DNA of 64,000 bases from NCBI RefSeq assembly GCF_947494755.1, contig NZ_CANLVZ010000012.1, forward strand, positions 62,001-126,000. The letters are read 5' to 3'. This document shows, piece by piece, positions 34,399 through 43,107 of the stretch. Under the pieces are notes generated by a model. The model saw nothing but the letters and a program-made list of their open reading frames with translations, had not been told where the DNA came from and ran no database searches. The translations under genes and the position numbers were made by a program. Numbering within the stretch: position 1 is the first letter of the stretch; every line of letters starts with the position of its first letter. This stretch comes from an uncultured Tateyamaria sp. GTDB taxonomy: Bacteria; Pseudomonadota; Alphaproteobacteria; Rhodobacterales; Rhodobacteraceae.

Positions 34399-35468
34399 AG
34401 CCTCAACTCACTTGCAGCATCAAAGAAAGAGCCGCGCGCAGGGTCGAATCCGACCAGCAGGCGCGTACCAGACGCCACGGCTGCCTGACCATCCATACGG
34501 ATGCGAAGAGGGTGTCCACCAAGGGTGGTCCAGGCCAGCGTGTCCGAGCCCATGGGCTCCACAATCTCGATCTCGACCTCTTGAGAAAACGGAAGATCGC
34601 GGGCCATGTCGCCCGATAGAATATGTTCGGGTCGGATGCCGAACCAAGCGGGCCGATCGAGCTTGCCGCTTTGAAACGCATACTCAGCAAGCGGAATATT
34701 CAGATCGTCGGTGACGAAATGATTGCCCTCAATCCGCCCCTCAAAGAAGTTGATTTCGGGCGAGCCGATGAACCCGGCCACATATTTGTTGATGGGTCGG
34801 TTGTAGATCTCGGTCGGGGTGTCGAGTTGCTGGATCACGCCGCCCTTCATGATCGCGATGCGGTCGGCCAGCGTCATCGCCTCGACCTGATCGTGGGTGA
34901 CGTAGATCATGGTGTTCTTGAGGTTGTGATGCAGGCGCTTGATCTCGACCCGCAGGTCGGCGCGCAGCTTGGCGTCAAGGTTCGACAGCGGCTCGTCAAA
35001 CAGGAAGACATCGACGTCGCGCACCAATGCCCGCCCGATGGCGACGCGCTGGCGCTGCCCGCCCGACAGGGCCGCAGGTTTGCGATCGAGCAGCGGTTCG
35101 ATCTGCAAAACTTCGGCAGCGCGCGCGACCCGGGCGGCAATCTCGTCCTTGGGCATCCGCGCGTTCCTGAGGCCGAAGGACAGGTTTCCTGCCACCGTCA
35201 TCTGCGGGTAAAGCGCATAGGATTGAAACACCATGCCTATCCCCCGCTCGGACGGTTCGGCCCATGTGACGTTGCGGTCGTTGATGTGAATTTCGCCGTC
35301 CGTCACGTCGAGCAACCCCGCGATGCAGTTCAGCAACGTGGACTTGCCGCAGCCCGACGCACCGAGCAGCACGAGGAATTCGCCCTCGGGGATGTCGATG
35401 TTCAGCGTATCGAGCACGGTCAGCGCGCCGAATTTGAGCGTGAGGTCTTTGACGAGAACAGAGGTCAT
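34395..35468 (-). CDS. ABC transporter ATP-binding protein (UgpC/MsmK type)
   Basis: A 357-residue CUT1 ATPase. Walker A GASGCGKST (37-45), Q-loop QSYALYPQ, signature LSGGQRQRVAIGRAL, Walker B VFLFDEPLSNLDAKLR and TOBE domain FGIRPEHIL. It is the only ATPase gene of this importer, so it is probably homodimeric. Three nt separate it from the upstream permease gene. Confidence 0.94.
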   Translation of the reverse strand: MTSVLVKDLTLKFGALTVLDTLNIDIPEGEFLVLLGASGCGKSTLLNCIAGLLDVTDGEIHINDRNVTWAEPSERGIGMVFQSYALYPQMTVAGNLSFGLRNARMPKDEIAARVARAAEVLQIEPLLDRKPAALSGGQRQRVAIGRALVRDVDVFLFDEPLSNLDAKLRADLRVEIKRLHHNLKNTMIYVTHDQVEAMTLADRIAIMKGGVIQQLDTPTEIYNRPINKYVAGFIGSPEINFFEGRIEGNHFVTDDLNIPLAEYAFQSGKLDRPAWFGIRPEHILSGDMARDLPFSQEVEIEIVEPMGSDTLAWTTLGGHPLRIRMDGQAAVASGTRLLVGFDPARGSFFDAASELRL

Positions 35469-35471
35469 GGA

Positions 35472-36362
35472 TCAACCCTTTACGGCGCCAGCGGCGATGC
35501 CGCGCACGAACAGTTTGCCGGAAACGAAGTAGATGGTGAGGGGGACGAGGCCCGTGAGCAGGGTCGCAGCCATATTGACGTTGTATTCCTTGACCCCCTG
35601 CACCGAGTTGACGATGTTGTTGAGCTGCACCGTCATGGGGTAGATTTCGGGGCGGGTGTAGATCACCCCGAACAGAAAATCGTTCCATATACCAGTGACT
35701 TGCAGGATCATCGCGACCACGAAGATCGGCAGTGACATGGGCAGCATGATCCGGAAATAGATGCCCCAGAACCCGGCCCCGTCGACGCGGGCGGCCTTGA
35801 ACAACTCTTCGGGGATGGCGGTGAAGTAGTTGCGGAACAGTAGCGTGAGGATCGGCATGCCGAACACCGTATGCACCAGAACGAGTCCCCAAAGGCTGCC
35901 ATACAGCCCCATCTCGCGCAGGATGATCACGATGGGATACAGCATGACCTGATAGGGGATGAACGCGCCCAGGATCAGGATGGTAAAGAACACATCCGCC
36001 CCCTTGAACCGCCAGTTTGCCAGCGCATATCCGTTGATCGAGGCGATGATGATTGACAAGAACACCGAAGGAACCAGAATCTGCACGGAGTTCCAGAACC
36101 CCCGGCTCAGCCCGTCGCAATTGATGCCGGTGCAGGCCTCGGACCAGGCCTTGACCCAAGGTTGAAAGGTGATTTCGACCGGGGGTGAAAACACGTTGCC
36201 CATGCGGATTTCGGGCATGCCCTTGAGCGACGTAACGATCATCACGTAAAGCGGCAGCGCGTAGTACATCGCCACCACGATCAGCGTGCCATAAAGCATG
36301 ATATTGCCGCGCGACAGGCGCTTGCGGGGTTTGGGGCCGCGGGGCTGGCTTGCATCAACCAC
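35472..36362 (-). CDS. Carbohydrate ABC transporter permease (MalG-type), mannoside importer
   Basis: A 296-residue permease with six hydrophobic helices (first GTLIVVAMYYALPLYVMIVTSL) and the EAA loop ELFKAARVDGAGFWGIYFRIMLP near residue 190. Overlaps the preceding permease gene by 8 nt. Confidence 0.93.
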   Translation of the reverse strand: MVDASQPRGPKPRKRLSRGNIMLYGTLIVVAMYYALPLYVMIVTSLKGMPEIRMGNVFSPPVEITFQPWVKAWSEACTGINCDGLSRGFWNSVQILVPSVFLSIIIASINGYALANWRFKGADVFFTILILGAFIPYQVMLYPIVIILREMGLYGSLWGLVLVHTVFGMPILTLLFRNYFTAIPEELFKAARVDGAGFWGIYFRIMLPMSLPIFVVAMILQVTGIWNDFLFGVIYTRPEIYPMTVQLNNIVNSVQGVKEYNVNMAATLLTGLVPLTIYFVSGKLFVRGIAAGAVKG

Positions 36363-37260
36363 GTTTCTTGCCTCCGAATTCGAGGTAGGCCCACGGGATC
36401 AGGATGATGATTACGCTCACCAGCATCATGGTCGAGGCAGCAAAGCCTTGCGCCAGATTTTGCGAGGCAAACATCTTGTCATAGACGTATTTGGCCGGCA
36501 CTTCGGAGGCGATCCCCGGCCCACCCGAGGTTTGCGCTACGACCAGATCGTAGACCTTCACGATGCCCGATGCGATCAGCACCAGCGCGGTCACGAACAC
36601 AGGCCGCATCATCGGGATGATCACCACGACATAGGTTTTCCATGTTGGGATGCCGTCCACGCGGGCGGCTTTCCAGATGTCCTCGTCGATGCCGCGCAGG
36701 CCCGCCAACATGATCACCATGATCAGGCCCGACCCTTGCCAGATGCCTGCGATCAGGATGCCGAAAATCACGATGTCCGGGTTGTAGAGGGGATCGAAGG
36801 TAAAGCTGGTCCAGCCCCAATCACGCACCACCTGCTGGACGCCGAAATCGGGGTTGAGGATCCACTGCCACACCAGCCCGGTGACGATGAAAGACAGGGC
36901 AAAAGGATACAGCAGAATGGTGCGAAACGTGTTTTCAAACCGCACCTTACGGTCGAGCAAGGCCGCCAGTGTAAAGCCGATTACGAGCGTCAGGATCAGC
37001 GAGCACACCCCGTACCACGCCAGATTTTCGATGGAGACCAGCCAGCGTCGTGTGCCCCACAGCCGGTCATATTGATCGAAGCCGACAAAGTTCAGCCGAG
37101 GCAGCAGCTTGGAATCCGTGAAAGAATACACCACCGTCCACAGCGTACATCCGACAAAGATCACCAGTGCTGTGGCCACCATCGGGATCGACGCGATTTT
37201 CGCGTTCAGATTGCGCAACAGGCGCATGGGCCGCTTGGATGTGCCGGGTGATGTGGCCAT
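36355..37260 (-). CDS. Carbohydrate ABC transporter permease (MalF-type), mannoside importer
   Basis: A 301-residue permease. First helix ASIPMVATALVIFVGCTLWTVVYSF, EAA loop DIWKAARVDGIPTWKTYVVVIIP near residue 200, last helix MMLVSVIIILIPWAYLEF. ATG 37260 follows AAGGGGGGAG; the longer open frame is not family-like. Separated from the binding-protein gene by a strong stem-loop. Confidence 0.93.
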   Translation of the reverse strand: MATSPGTSKRPMRLLRNLNAKIASIPMVATALVIFVGCTLWTVVYSFTDSKLLPRLNFVGFDQYDRLWGTRRWLVSIENLAWYGVCSLILTLVIGFTLAALLDRKVRFENTFRTILLYPFALSFIVTGLVWQWILNPDFGVQQVVRDWGWTSFTFDPLYNPDIVIFGILIAGIWQGSGLIMVIMLAGLRGIDEDIWKAARVDGIPTWKTYVVVIIPMMRPVFVTALVLIASGIVKVYDLVVAQTSGGPGIASEVPAKYVYDKMFASQNLAQGFAASTMMLVSVIIILIPWAYLEFGGKKRG

Positions 37261-37286
37261 GAAACTCCCCCCTTTTGGCGAAAAGC

Positions 37287-37317
37287 GCCAGCCCCGGAAC
37301 GACGCACCGGGGCTGGC
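37287..37317 (-). other. Strong intergenic RNA stem-loop after the binding-protein gene
   Basis: A perfect 11-bp stem (GCCAGCCCCGG at 37287-37297 with its complement at 37307-37317) and a 9-nt loop, followed on the minus strand by GCTTTTC. Likely a leaky terminator or 3' protective structure that raises binding protein over permease. Confidence 0.65.
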
Positions 37318-37327
37318 CTTGTGCCTA

Positions 37328-38557
37328 TCAGTCGGCGTCAGCGATGATGGCGGCATAAGCCGCCTGCGCATCCGCCGCCGAATAGGAGGGATCGTTCCAG
37401 AATTCGACCATCAGGTCTTCGATCTGGCCTTGGGTGTCGGCCGACAGCACTTCATCGCCGCTGACCATGACATTGCCAGCAGCCAGGATTTCGAGGCCCT
37501 TTTTCATGCAGTCATTAGCCGCGCTCAGGTCGATGTCACCGCGGACGGGCAGGGACCCCTTCTTGAGGTTGAAGGCGACCTGGACCTCTTGGCTGATCAT
37601 CAGTTTGGCCAGTTCCTTTTGGGCAGCCGTCACGTCGGGATCGTCACTTTTGGGGAAGTAAAACGCATCGCCCCCAGTCGAGATCACCTCGTTCACGCCC
37701 AGACCGGGCAGGCATTCGTATTCCTCACCGGCTGTCTGGCCTGCGATCTGGAATTCGCCTTGCGCCCAGTCGCCCATGATCTGACCGCCCGCTTCGCCGG
37801 TGATGACCATGTTGGTGGCCTGGTTCCAGTCCTGAACGCGCGAGTTGGCGGCCATCTCACGGGCGGTCACAGCGGCTTCAAACACCTTGGCCATTTCCGG
37901 CCCCGCAGCCGCTTCGGCGTCCTTGTCCACGTTGATCTTGTTCCACAGGTCCTCGCCGCCGATGGCAACGGCAATCACGCCGAACGCGCCGTTTGATTGC
38001 CAGGGCTGCTGACCCATGGCGAGGGGCACTTTGCCCGCTTCCTCGAGGGCGGGGGCGGCGGCAACAAACTCATCCCAGTTGGTTGGTGTGTCAACGCCCG
38101 CATCGGCAAAGGCTTTGTTGCTGAGCCAGATCCACTGCCACGAGTGGATATTGACGGGCACGCAGTAGATCTTGCCATCCAGCGTACAGGCATCCAGCAG
38201 AGAGGTCGGGTTCACGACATTGGCCCAATCGCCTTCGGTCGCGATGTCGGTGAGGTCGAGCATCAGGCCCGCCTCGATCAACTCTTCGGCCTGACGACCG
38301 TGGTTCAGCTGGGTCGCACCCATCGGGTCGCCCCCCAAGATACGGCTGATGATGATGGGACGCGCCGTGCCGCCGGACCCGGCGATTGCGCCATCGACCC
38401 AAGTGTTGCCGGTGGCGTTGAACGCGTTGGCAAATTCGGTCACGGCGGCGGCCTCACCGCCTGATGTCCACCAGTGCGTGACCTCCAGTTCGGTCGCATG
38501 CGCCACCCCTGCCGTAAGGAACGCGGCGGTGGTGAGCAGCTTTGAAAAAGTCTTCAT
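37328..38557 (-). CDS. Extracellular solute-binding protein (mannoside CUT1 importer)
   Basis: A 409-residue periplasmic protein. Signal peptide MKTFSKLLTTAAFLTAGVAHA, then TELEVTHWWTSGGEAAAVTEFANAF, typical of the glucose/oligosaccharide-binding CUT1 subgroup (PVNIHSWQWIWLS, GGDAFYFPKSDD). First gene of the operon encoding the beta-mannosidase, so a beta-mannoside ligand is inferred, not shown. It has a divergent LacI gene and an inverted repeat upstream. Confidence 0.92.
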   Translation of the reverse strand: MKTFSKLLTTAAFLTAGVAHATELEVTHWWTSGGEAAAVTEFANAFNATGNTWVDGAIAGSGGTARPIIISRILGGDPMGATQLNHGRQAEELIEAGLMLDLTDIATEGDWANVVNPTSLLDACTLDGKIYCVPVNIHSWQWIWLSNKAFADAGVDTPTNWDEFVAAAPALEEAGKVPLAMGQQPWQSNGAFGVIAVAIGGEDLWNKINVDKDAEAAAGPEMAKVFEAAVTAREMAANSRVQDWNQATNMVITGEAGGQIMGDWAQGEFQIAGQTAGEEYECLPGLGVNEVISTGGDAFYFPKSDDPDVTAAQKELAKLMISQEVQVAFNLKKGSLPVRGDIDLSAANDCMKKGLEILAAGNVMVSGDEVLSADTQGQIEDLMVEFWNDPSYSAADAQAAYAAIIADAD

Positions 38558-38576
38558 AATGTGTCCTCCCTGACTA

Positions 38577-38610
38577 CTAAATCGTTATAGAAATTGCTAC
38601 AACGATTTAG
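38577..38610. promoter_or_regulatory. Inverted repeat, candidate operator of the mannoside operon
   Basis: CTAAATCGTT (38577-38586) and its exact complement AACGATTTAG (38601-38610) around a 14-nt spacer. It lies 20 nt upstream of the binding-protein ATG, in the gap shared with the divergent LacI gene. Either a regulator site or two half-sites; no central CG palindrome is present. Confidence 0.55.
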
Positions 38611-38744
38611 ATTTCGCAATCAAGCTGGAATAATACGATGGCTCGAATTAACGAGGTGATCAAAGACAACGGTTTGATTCCGTTGGAATACTTTATGGCG
38701 CTGATCGCGTCGATTTATGTCGCTTGTGCACGAAAGGCGCTGTG

Positions 38745-39791
38745 ATGACCAAGTCTGAGCCGCCGGATTCGCCTGAAACCATCGCCCTGCAACCGGGCGA
38801 ACGCCCCACGCTCAAAACCATTGCGCGACTGTCGGGAATGGCTGTTCCCACTGTGTCCCGCGCGCTTGCGGATGCGCCTGATATCGGCAAGGGAACCAAG
38901 GCGCGGGTGCGTGATATTGCCCGTCAGATCGGCTATCGCCCGAACCGGGCGGGCGTCCGCCTGCGCACGGGGCGCACCAATGTGATTTCGCTGGTGATGT
39001 CGACCGAACATGACATGATGAACCACACCGCGCGCCTGATTTCCTCCGTCACCTCCGCGCTGCGCGGCACGCCCTATCACATGATCATCACCCCCTATTT
39101 CCCGGACGAGGACCCGATGGTGCCGATTCGCTATATTGTGGAAACCGGGTCGGCGGATGGGCTGATCATCAACCAGATCGAACCTGACGACCCGCGGGTG
39201 CGCTATCTGATGGAGCACAAGTTTCCCTTCGTGACCCACGGACGGACGCGTATGGGGGCCGAGCACGCCTATTTCGACTACGATAACCGGGCGTTTGGCG
39301 ATCTGGCATTGCGCGCGCTGGCCAAGCGGGGACGCCGCCGCATCGCCATGCTCGCCCCGCCACAATCACAGACCTATGCCCAGGACATGATCGTGGGCGC
39401 GCGCGCGGCAGCGGATGCGCTTGGCGTGGCGTTCAGCGTGATCGAAGGGGTCGATGCCCATTGCGACAACCCCGTGATCGAACGTGCGGTCACGCCTATG
39501 TTTCGCAGCGACGATCGGCCGGATGGGCTGATCACGACCAGCATCGGCGCATGCGTGACGCTGGTGGGTGCACTCGAGAGTCACGGCCTCGTGGTCGAGC
39601 AGGATTTCGACGTGGTCGCCAAGGAAGCGATCACCTTCCTGCGCCGGTTCCGGCCCGGCATTATCGTGGTCAAGGAAGACATTGATCTGGCGGGGGATTT
39701 TCTGGCACGCGCACTGATGCACCGGATTTCCCAAGCTGATGCGCCGCCGATGCAGCAGTTGGATGTGCCCGATGTCGGCACCGTGCCCTGA
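38745..39791 (+). CDS. LacI family transcriptional regulator (mannoside operon)
   Basis: A 348-residue regulator. Helix-turn-helix and hinge TLKTIARLSGMAVPTVSRALADAPDIGKGTKARVRDIARQIGYRPNRAGVRLRTG (about 22-77), then a sugar-binding-like core (VISLVMSTEHDMMNHT, ADGLIINQIEPDDPRV). Divergent from the binding-protein gene, hence the likely repressor of the GH2/ABC operon. Start is ATG 38745; an in-frame upstream codon at 38724 would add seven unlike residues. Confidence 0.92.
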   Translation: MTKSEPPDSPETIALQPGERPTLKTIARLSGMAVPTVSRALADAPDIGKGTKARVRDIARQIGYRPNRAGVRLRTGRTNVISLVMSTEHDMMNHTARLISSVTSALRGTPYHMIITPYFPDEDPMVPIRYIVETGSADGLIINQIEPDDPRVRYLMEHKFPFVTHGRTRMGAEHAYFDYDNRAFGDLALRALAKRGRRRIAMLAPPQSQTYAQDMIVGARAAADALGVAFSVIEGVDAHCDNPVIERAVTPMFRSDDRPDGLITTSIGACVTLVGALESHGLVVEQDFDVVAKEAITFLRRFRPGIIVVKEDIDLAGDFLARALMHRISQADAPPMQQLDVPDVGTVP

Positions 39792-39871
39792 CCCCATCAA
39801 CCGCCCGAGCGTTTGAAACGCCGCCACAGGCCGCTGCGGACTGCTCCGCACAACCGGACTCAGTTTTTGAA

Positions 39872-39885
39872 TGCAACCGGTTGCA
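39872..39885. promoter_or_regulatory. Palindromic operator upstream of the inositol-type transporter
   Basis: Perfect 14-bp palindrome TGCAACCGGTTGCA, 128 nt before the binding-protein ATG. The same core occurs at 48074-48089. Central CG and symmetry fit a LacI-family site, most likely for the regulator at 43108-44112. Confidence 0.75.
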
Positions 39886-40012
39886 AAATGCAGCGACTCG
39901 CCTAAGATCAGTGCAGTTGCCAACCGGATTATGTGCGATGAATGTGCAGGTGCGGCGGGCAGCCCGGCCAAAAGAGGGGCGTGATCCGGGCACGCATTCC
40001 AGGGAGGAAACC

Positions 40013-40951
40013 ATGAAAAAGATTCTAGTCGCGAGCCTGCTCGCAACGCTGATGGGTGGCACGGCCATGGCTCAGCAAATCGGCGTGTCTGTCGCGCGTT
40101 TTGACGACAACGGGCTGACCGTGATGCGCAACGGTATGACCGCGCATGAGGAAACACTGGACGGTGTCAGCCTGCAAATCGAGGACGCCACTGACGATGT
40201 GGCCAAGCAGCTTGACCAGATCAACAACTTCATCGCCAGCGGTGTTGACGCGATCATCGTGAACGCGGTCGACACCAACGCCACCGAAGCGATGAGCAAC
40301 GCTGCCGCCGCTGCTGGCGTGCCCATGGTCTATGTGAACCGCCAGCCCATCAACATGGACTCGCTGCCCGACGGGCAGGCGTTCGTCGCCTCGAACGAGA
40401 TCGAATCCGGCACGCTGAAAGCCTTTGAAATTTGCAAGAACCTGCGCGCCGAAGGCAAATCGGGTGGCGCGACCGCGTACCTGATGATGGGCCAGCTGTC
40501 GAACCAGGCGGCGGTGCAGCGCACCAAGGATGTCGAGGATGTCATCGGCATGGACATGTGCAACTTCATCACCATCATCGACAAGCAGACCGCCGAATGG
40601 TCGCGCGACAAGGCGTCCGACCTGATGACCAACTGGCTGTCCTCGGGTGAGCCGTTCGATGCGGTGTTCGCCAACAACGACGAAATGGCGATTGGCGCGA
40701 TCAACGCGATGAAAGCGGCTGGCATGTCCATGGACGAAGTGCAGGTCGGCGGTGTTGATGCGACGGCAGACGCCCTTCAGGCAATGCAGGCTGGAGACCT
40801 TGACGTGACCGTGTTCCAGGACCTTGCCGGACAGGGCGCGGGATCGATCGACACAGCGCTCAAGCTGATCGCGGGTGAAGAGGTCGACAAGACCGTGTTC
40901 ATCCCCTTCAAGCTGGTGACTCCTGATAACATTGACGAATTCGTCAACTAA
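40013..40951 (+). CDS. CUT2 sugar-binding protein, probable inositol-binding
   Basis: A 312-residue periplasmic protein. Signal peptide MKKILVASLLATLMGGTAMA, then QQIGVSVARFDDNGLTVMRNGM, the RbsB/IbpA fold (DQINNFIASGVDAIIVNAVDTNATEAM, FANNDEMAIGAINAMKAAG, VGGVDATADALQAMQAGDLDVTVFQD). Inositol as ligand is inferred from the iol genes and the shared operator. AGGGAGGA precedes the ATG. First gene of the transporter-regulator operon. Confidence 0.92.
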   Translation: MKKILVASLLATLMGGTAMAQQIGVSVARFDDNGLTVMRNGMTAHEETLDGVSLQIEDATDDVAKQLDQINNFIASGVDAIIVNAVDTNATEAMSNAAAAAGVPMVYVNRQPINMDSLPDGQAFVASNEIESGTLKAFEICKNLRAEGKSGGATAYLMMGQLSNQAAVQRTKDVEDVIGMDMCNFITIIDKQTAEWSRDKASDLMTNWLSSGEPFDAVFANNDEMAIGAINAMKAAGMSMDEVQVGGVDATADALQAMQAGDLDVTVFQDLAGQGAGSIDTALKLIAGEEVDKTVFIPFKLVTPDNIDEFVN

Positions 40952-41035
40952 GCCGCTCACGGCCAAGACACACAAGGGCGGCGCGGCTGCCCTTGTGACA
41001 AGGTTTTTCCAAAGACAGATGCGGGAGATCTGACG

Positions 41036-42109
41036 ATGTCAGACACTAGTCACGGCACAGGTGGTTTGACGTTCGACACGTCCAAGCGTCAATGGCCCAA
41101 CGAGTTGAACGTGCTTGCGGCCCTGATCCTCATCATCCTGATTTTCGAGGCTTTGGGCGCTTATTTCATGGGCCAGAGCCTGCTGTTTGACACCCGCGAC
41201 CGCTTCGACAGCATCTTTAACGAGGCGCGGCTGCGCATCATCATCATTCAGGTCGCCATTGTTGGCATCATCGCTCTTGGCGTCACGCAAGTGATTATCA
41301 CCGCCGGGATCGATCTGTCGTCAGGCTCGGTCCTTGGGGCCACGGCCATGATCTGCATGAGCTTTGCGCAGGTAGGCGAAGTGAGCGGCAGCCCCAACCC
41401 AAAGGCCATATTCGGCCCCGCGTTCCTTGACCTTCCGGTGATCGTGCCGGTGATGGTAGGTCTCGGGTGCGGGATCATCGCCGGGGTCGTCAACGGCGTC
41501 TTTGTCGCCTTCTTCCGCATACCGCCCTTCATTGCGACGCTTGGCATGATGCTGTTCGCGCGCGGCGTGGCGCAGTGGTGGTCAAGCGGCAACCCCGTGT
41601 CTTTCCCCACCGAAGCCTATGCGGTGATCGGGCAGGGGATGAACCCGGTCATCATCTTTCTGGGCCTCGCGGTGCTGTTCCACTTGATCATGAACTATAC
41701 GATCTACGGCAAGCACACCTATGCCATCGGCTCGAACGAGGCGGCCGCGCGCATGTCAGGCATCAACGTGCCGCGCCATCTGGTCCTGGTCTATGCCATC
41801 GCGGGGATGCTCGCGGGTCTGTCGGCGGTGATCCTGACCTCAAAGAACCTGACCGCGCAGTCGGGCATGGGTCTGTCCTATGAACTCGATGCCATCGCCA
41901 TGGCCGTGATCGGGGGTGTGTCGCTGTTTGGCGGGCGCGGCTCGATCATCGGCACCGTGATCGGCGCGCTGATCATCGGGGTGATCACGTCCGGCTTTAC
42001 CTTCCTGCGCCTTGGGGCGTTCTATCAGGAAATGGTGCTGGGCTGTATCATCGTGGGGGCGGTCGCGCTCGATCAGTGGCAGCAAAAACGTGCTGCGGCG
42101 CGGGCATAG
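41036..42109 (+). CDS. CUT2 ABC transporter permease, probable inositol importer
   Basis: A 357-residue RbsC-type permease with multiple hydrophobic helices. The family signature GIDLSSGSVLGATAMICMSF is near residue 95, AIGSNEAAARMSGINV near 235 and AIAMAVIGGVSLFGGRGSIIGTVIGALIIGVI near 285. Transports the ligand delivered by the preceding binding protein. It sits between the binding protein and ATPase genes. Confidence 0.94.
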   Translation: MSDTSHGTGGLTFDTSKRQWPNELNVLAALILIILIFEALGAYFMGQSLLFDTRDRFDSIFNEARLRIIIIQVAIVGIIALGVTQVIITAGIDLSSGSVLGATAMICMSFAQVGEVSGSPNPKAIFGPAFLDLPVIVPVMVGLGCGIIAGVVNGVFVAFFRIPPFIATLGMMLFARGVAQWWSSGNPVSFPTEAYAVIGQGMNPVIIFLGLAVLFHLIMNYTIYGKHTYAIGSNEAAARMSGINVPRHLVLVYAIAGMLAGLSAVILTSKNLTAQSGMGLSYELDAIAMAVIGGVSLFGGRGSIIGTVIGALIIGVITSGFTFLRLGAFYQEMVLGCIIVGAVALDQWQQKRAAARA

Positions 42110-42120
42110 GGGATAGGATC

Positions 42121-42894
42121 ATGTCAGATATCATTCTCGAAACCAAAGGCCTGACCAAGCATTACGGTGGGGTCCACGCGCTTGAAAACGCGGATTTCGT
42201 CCTGCACAAGGGTGAGCACGTGGCGATCATGGGCGACAACGGCGCGGGCAAGTCCACCTTTGTGCGCCAGATTACGGGCGTCGAACAACGCACGCGCGGT
42301 ACGGTCATGTTCGACGGGCAAGAGGTCCATTTCGCAGGCCCGCTTGATGCGCGCGAGGCGGGAATCGAAACGGTCTATCAGACGCTGGCGCTGGCCGACG
42401 ATCTGAACGTGCCCGACAACCTGTTTCTGGGCCGGGAAAAGACCAAGTGGAACTTCCTCGGCCCCTTCCGCCTGCTCGACTACAAGGGGATGCGCGAGGA
42501 AACGATTGCGGGCCTTGAAAAGACTGGCGTGAAGATCCCCAACATCAAGAACACCATCGCCCATATGTCGGGCGGTCAGCGCCAATGCGTCGCCATCGCG
42601 CGCACGGCCACGTTCGCGTCGAAAATGACCATCATGGACGAGCCGACCGCAGCTTTGGGCGTGCAGGAGACCGCACAGGTTGAAAACATCATCCGCACCC
42701 TCAAGGATCAGGGTGAGCCGCTGATCCTTGTCAGCCACAACATGCGCCAGGTGTTTGACTTGGTGGACCGGATCGTGGTTTTCCGACGCGGGCGCATTTG
42801 CGCGAACCTAAGGAAAGAGGACACGGATGGTCAGGATGTTGTTGCCTATATCACAGGGGCCAAGACCCAAGAGGGTTACGAGGACGCCGCCTGA
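42121..42894 (+). CDS. CUT2 ABC transporter ATP-binding protein (single-domain)
   Basis: A 257-residue ATPase with only one nucleotide-binding domain, unlike the fused two-domain RbsA. Walker A GDNGAGKST (36-44), signature MSGGQRQCVAIART, Walker B KMTIMDEPTAALG, H-loop LVSHNM. Signature Cys replaces the common Arg/Ala after Gln. Start ATG 42121 follows GGGGATAGG. Six nt before the 67-aa membrane peptide gene. Confidence 0.94.
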   Translation: MSDIILETKGLTKHYGGVHALENADFVLHKGEHVAIMGDNGAGKSTFVRQITGVEQRTRGTVMFDGQEVHFAGPLDAREAGIETVYQTLALADDLNVPDNLFLGREKTKWNFLGPFRLLDYKGMREETIAGLEKTGVKIPNIKNTIAHMSGGQRQCVAIARTATFASKMTIMDEPTAALGVQETAQVENIIRTLKDQGEPLILVSHNMRQVFDLVDRIVVFRRGRICANLRKEDTDGQDVVAYITGAKTQEGYEDAA

Positions 42895-42900
42895 GGTTTC

Positions 42901-43104
42901 ATGCGCCCGCTGATCAACTTTGACCACGCGTTTTTTGCGCGCCCCATCCGCCGATATGTGACGGTGGCAATTTGTGCGCTGTGGGGCCTGTTCGAGCTGT
43001 CAACGGGTGCCGTGCTGTGGGCGATCATTTTCCTTGGCCTCGCGGGCCTTGCGCAATGGCGGTTCATGCAGATCGACTGGACCAAATACGACGGCGGGTC
43101 CTAG
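42901..43104 (+). CDS. Small membrane protein of the inositol transporter operon
   Basis: A 67-residue protein (MRPLINFDHAFFARPIRRYVTVAICALWGLFELSTGAVLWAIIFLGLAGLAQW...) with one or two hydrophobic helices and a polar C-terminus. It sits between the ATPase gene (6-nt gap) and the LacI gene (3-nt gap), so it is cotranscribed. I do not recognise a named family; an importer accessory role is a guess from position. Confidence 0.7.
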   Translation: MRPLINFDHAFFARPIRRYVTVAICALWGLFELSTGAVLWAIIFLGLAGLAQWRFMQIDWTKYDGGS

Positions 43105-43107
43105 GCC

